Position numbers and translations under genes: made by a program. Shown here piece by piece: positions 16,555 to 19,781 of a stretch of DNA of 19,781 nt (positions are counted from its first letter, which is position 1; the number at the start of each line of letters is the position of its first letter). This DNA comes from Oscillospiraceae bacterium. GTDB lineage: Bacteria > Bacillota > Clostridia > Oscillospirales > Oscillospiraceae. The stretch spans positions 1 through 19,781 of the forward strand of contig JAQXJQ010000185.1 in the NCBI GenBank assembly GCA_029009035.1, given 5' to 3'. Below the pieces are notes generated by a model that saw only the letters and a program-made list of their open reading frames with translations, did no database searches and was not told where the DNA came from.

Positions 16555-16580
16555 TGCACAGCCGCGAAAGCGGCTGTGCA
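16555..16580 (+). other. Perfect GAAA-tetraloop hairpin between amt and asnB
   Basis: TGCACAGCCGC (16555-16565) pairs perfectly with GCGGCTGTGCA (16570-16580) around GAAA, a GNRA loop. No T run follows, so it is unlikely to be an intrinsic terminator. It may be a processing or stability element that sets different levels of the upstream and downstream parts of a shared mRNA. Confidence 0.45.
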
Positions 16581-16609
16581 GCGCGCTATCCTGAACGGAG
16601 GAAGCTTTC

Positions 16610-18184
16610 ATGTGTTCCATCATGGGTTATTGCGGCTCAGGTCTGAGCCTGGAAGAATTTAAGACCGGCTTTGCCAAAACGGTCTCCCGGGGACCCGATA
16701 TGTCCCGGGTGGAGGTGGGCGAGGGCTATATTCTGGGCTTTCACCGCCTGTCCATCATGGGCCTGTCCGAGGCGGGGATGCAGCCCTTCGCCCGGGGGGA
16801 GCGCCGGTGCGTGTGCAACGGCGAGCTCTACGGCTTCCGGGCGCTGAAGGCGGAGCTGCAGGAGAAGGGCTATGAGTTTGTCAGCGGGTCGGACTGCGAG
16901 CTGCTGCTGCCCCTGTACGAGCAGTACGGTGTGGAGATGTTCCGGCGCCTGGACGCGGAGTTTGCCGCCATCATCTATGACGGGGAGCAGCTCATCGCCG
17001 CCCGCGACCCCATCGGCATCCGCCCCCTCTATTACGGCTGCCGTCCCGACGGCTCCATCGTCTTTGCCAGCGAGCCGAAAAATCTGGTGGGCCTGTGTGA
17101 GCGCGTCATGCCCTTCCCCCCGGGGCATTACTACAAGGACGGGAAGTTCGTCTGCTATCACGACCCCTGCCGGGTGGACGAGGTCTGCCGCGACGATGTG
17201 GATACCGCCGCGGCTCAGATCCGGACCAAGCTGGTGGCCGGCGTGGAGAAGCGGCTGGACGCCGATGCCCCCGTGGGCTTTCTCCTCTCCGGCGGCCTGG
17301 ACTCCTCTCTGGTGTGCGCCATCGCCGCCCGCCTGTCCGATCAGCCCATCCGCACCTTTGCCATCGGCATGAGCACCGACGCCATCGACCTGAAGTATGC
17401 CAGGCAAGTGGCGGACTACATCGGCTCCGACCACACCGAGGTCATCATCACCGAGCAGGATGTGCTGGAGGCGCTGCCCCATGTGGTGGAGCTGCTGGGC
17501 ACCTATGACATCACCACCATCCGCGCCTCCATCGGAATGTATCTGGTGTGCAAATATATCCACGAGCGCACCTCCCTTCGGGTCATCCTCACCGGCGAAA
17601 TCTCCGACGAGCTGTTCGGCTATAAATACACCGATTTCGCCCCCTCTCCCGCGGCCTTCCAGCAGGAGGCGGAAAAGCGCATCCGGGAATTGCATATGTA
17701 CGATGTGCTGCGCGCCGACCGGTGCATTTCCGTCAACTCCCTGGAGGCACGGGTGCCCTTCGGCGACCTGGACTTCGTCCACTATGTGATGGCGCTGGAC
17801 CCCGCCCGGAAGGTCAATGTGTACGGCAAGGGCAAGTACCTGCTGCGCCATGCCTTTGAGGGCGACTGGCTGCCCGAGGGCATCCTCATGCGGGAAAAGG
17901 CCGCCTTCAGCGACGCCGTAGGCCACTCCATGGTGGACGATTTGAAGGCCTATGCGGAAAAGCAGTATACCGATGAAGAATATGAGGCCAAGCGGCAGAA
18001 GTATGATTTTGCCCGGCCCTTTACCAAGGAGTCCCTGCTGTACCGGGAGCTGTTTGAGCGGTTCTATCCCGGGCAGGCGGAGATGGTGGCGGACTTCTGG
18101 ATGCCCAACCGGGAATGGGAGGGCTGCAATGTGAACGACCCCTCCGCCAGAGTGCTGTCCAACTACGGAGACAGCGGAAAATAA
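16610..18184 (+). CDS. asnB: Asparagine synthase (glutamine-hydrolysing)
   Basis: A 524-residue AsnB making asparagine from aspartate, ATP and glutamine. The N-terminal class II amidotransferase domain has the nucleophile Cys2 (after Met removal), with RLSIMG, NGELYG and SGSDCE in the expected places. The C-terminal synthetase domain has the ATP pyrophosphatase loop LSGGLDSS (226-233). The second phosphate loop reads LTGEISDELFG (about 327-337) where E. coli AsnB has LSGEGSDEVFG; the key Glu330 is kept but the third Gly is Ile. VNSLEARVPFGD and REKAAFSDAVGHS match AsnB. It lacks part of the C-terminal tail of the 554-residue E. coli enzyme. GGAGG lies about 8 nt before the ATG, 81 nt after amt with a hairpin between. 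It may be read from the glnN promoter. Confidence 0.94.
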   Translation: MCSIMGYCGSGLSLEEFKTGFAKTVSRGPDMSRVEVGEGYILGFHRLSIMGLSEAGMQPFARGERRCVCNGELYGFRALKAELQEKGYEFVSGSDCELLLPLYEQYGVEMFRRLDAEFAAIIYDGEQLIAARDPIGIRPLYYGCRPDGSIVFASEPKNLVGLCERVMPFPPGHYYKDGKFVCYHDPCRVDEVCRDDVDTAAAQIRTKLVAGVEKRLDADAPVGFLLSGGLDSSLVCAIAARLSDQPIRTFAIGMSTDAIDLKYARQVADYIGSDHTEVIITEQDVLEALPHVVELLGTYDITTIRASIGMYLVCKYIHERTSLRVILTGEISDELFGYKYTDFAPSPAAFQQEAEKRIRELHMYDVLRADRCISVNSLEARVPFGDLDFVHYVMALDPARKVNVYGKGKYLLRHAFEGDWLPEGILMREKAAFSDAVGHSMVDDLKAYAEKQYTDEEYEAKRQKYDFARPFTKESLLYRELFERFYPGQAEMVADFWMPNREWEGCNVNDPSARVLSNYGDSGK

Positions 18185-18205
18185 GCGGCAAAGGAGCATC
18201 CCGAT

Positions 18206-19781
<1,576 letters not shown>

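Overview
The window is GC-rich chromosomal DNA with strong Shine-Dalgarno sites and tightly packed operons. The gene set (LL-diaminopimelate aminotransferase, type III glutamine synthetase, Bacillus-type PurF with propeptide and Fe-S cysteines, an Amt fused to a P-II domain, and a three-subunit molybdenum hydroxylase) suggests a high-GC anaerobic Firmicute. A gut Clostridia/Oscillospiraceae member is most likely; this is an inference, since no rRNA or other taxonomic marker is present. No mobile elements, CRISPR arrays, tRNAs or rRNAs were seen. Nearly all of the window is coding.

Layout. (1) Positions 1-3435, minus strand: a molybdenum hydroxylase (xanthine dehydrogenase family) operon in the order FAD subunit, 2Fe-2S subunit, Mo-cofactor subunit, the last cut by the window edge. 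(2) Positions 3436-3592: a compact divergent promoter region with adjacent -35 boxes, serving the hydroxylase operon and, on the plus strand, a MocA-like molybdenum cofactor cytidylyltransferase (3593-4180). A 13-bp stem then separates mocA from the convergent carB. (3) Positions 4318-10013, minus strand: purF-carA-carB, which joins the glutamine-using entry steps of purine and carbamoyl-phosphate (pyrimidine/arginine) synthesis. (4) Positions 10014-10345: a divergent control region with strong promoters and a leader hairpin on each side. (5) Positions 10346-12398, plus strand: dapF-dapL, the last steps to meso-diaminopimelate. (6) Positions 12399-12640: the glnN control region. (7) Positions 12641-19781, plus strand: glnN (GSIII), amt::P-II, asnB and gltB (truncated by the window end), a probable nitrogen-assimilation operon.

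How it fits together. Ammonium enters through Amt, which carries its own P-II sensor domain. GSIII makes glutamine. Four glutamine amidotransferases in the same window spend it (PurF, CarA, AsnB, GltB), and GltB returns glutamate. DapL uses glutamate as amino donor. The neighbourhood is therefore a glutamine supply-and-use hub beside a molybdo-hydroxylase that may act on purines.

The most interesting signals are regulatory. Long hairpins lie between the predicted promoter and the start codon at purF, dapF and glnN, and a TTGCAA palindrome recurs in the two control regions, with the same 22-bp period at dapF and glnN. The Amt-P-II fusion lacks the usual uridylylation tyrosine. I did not find a clearly new defence or mobile system.
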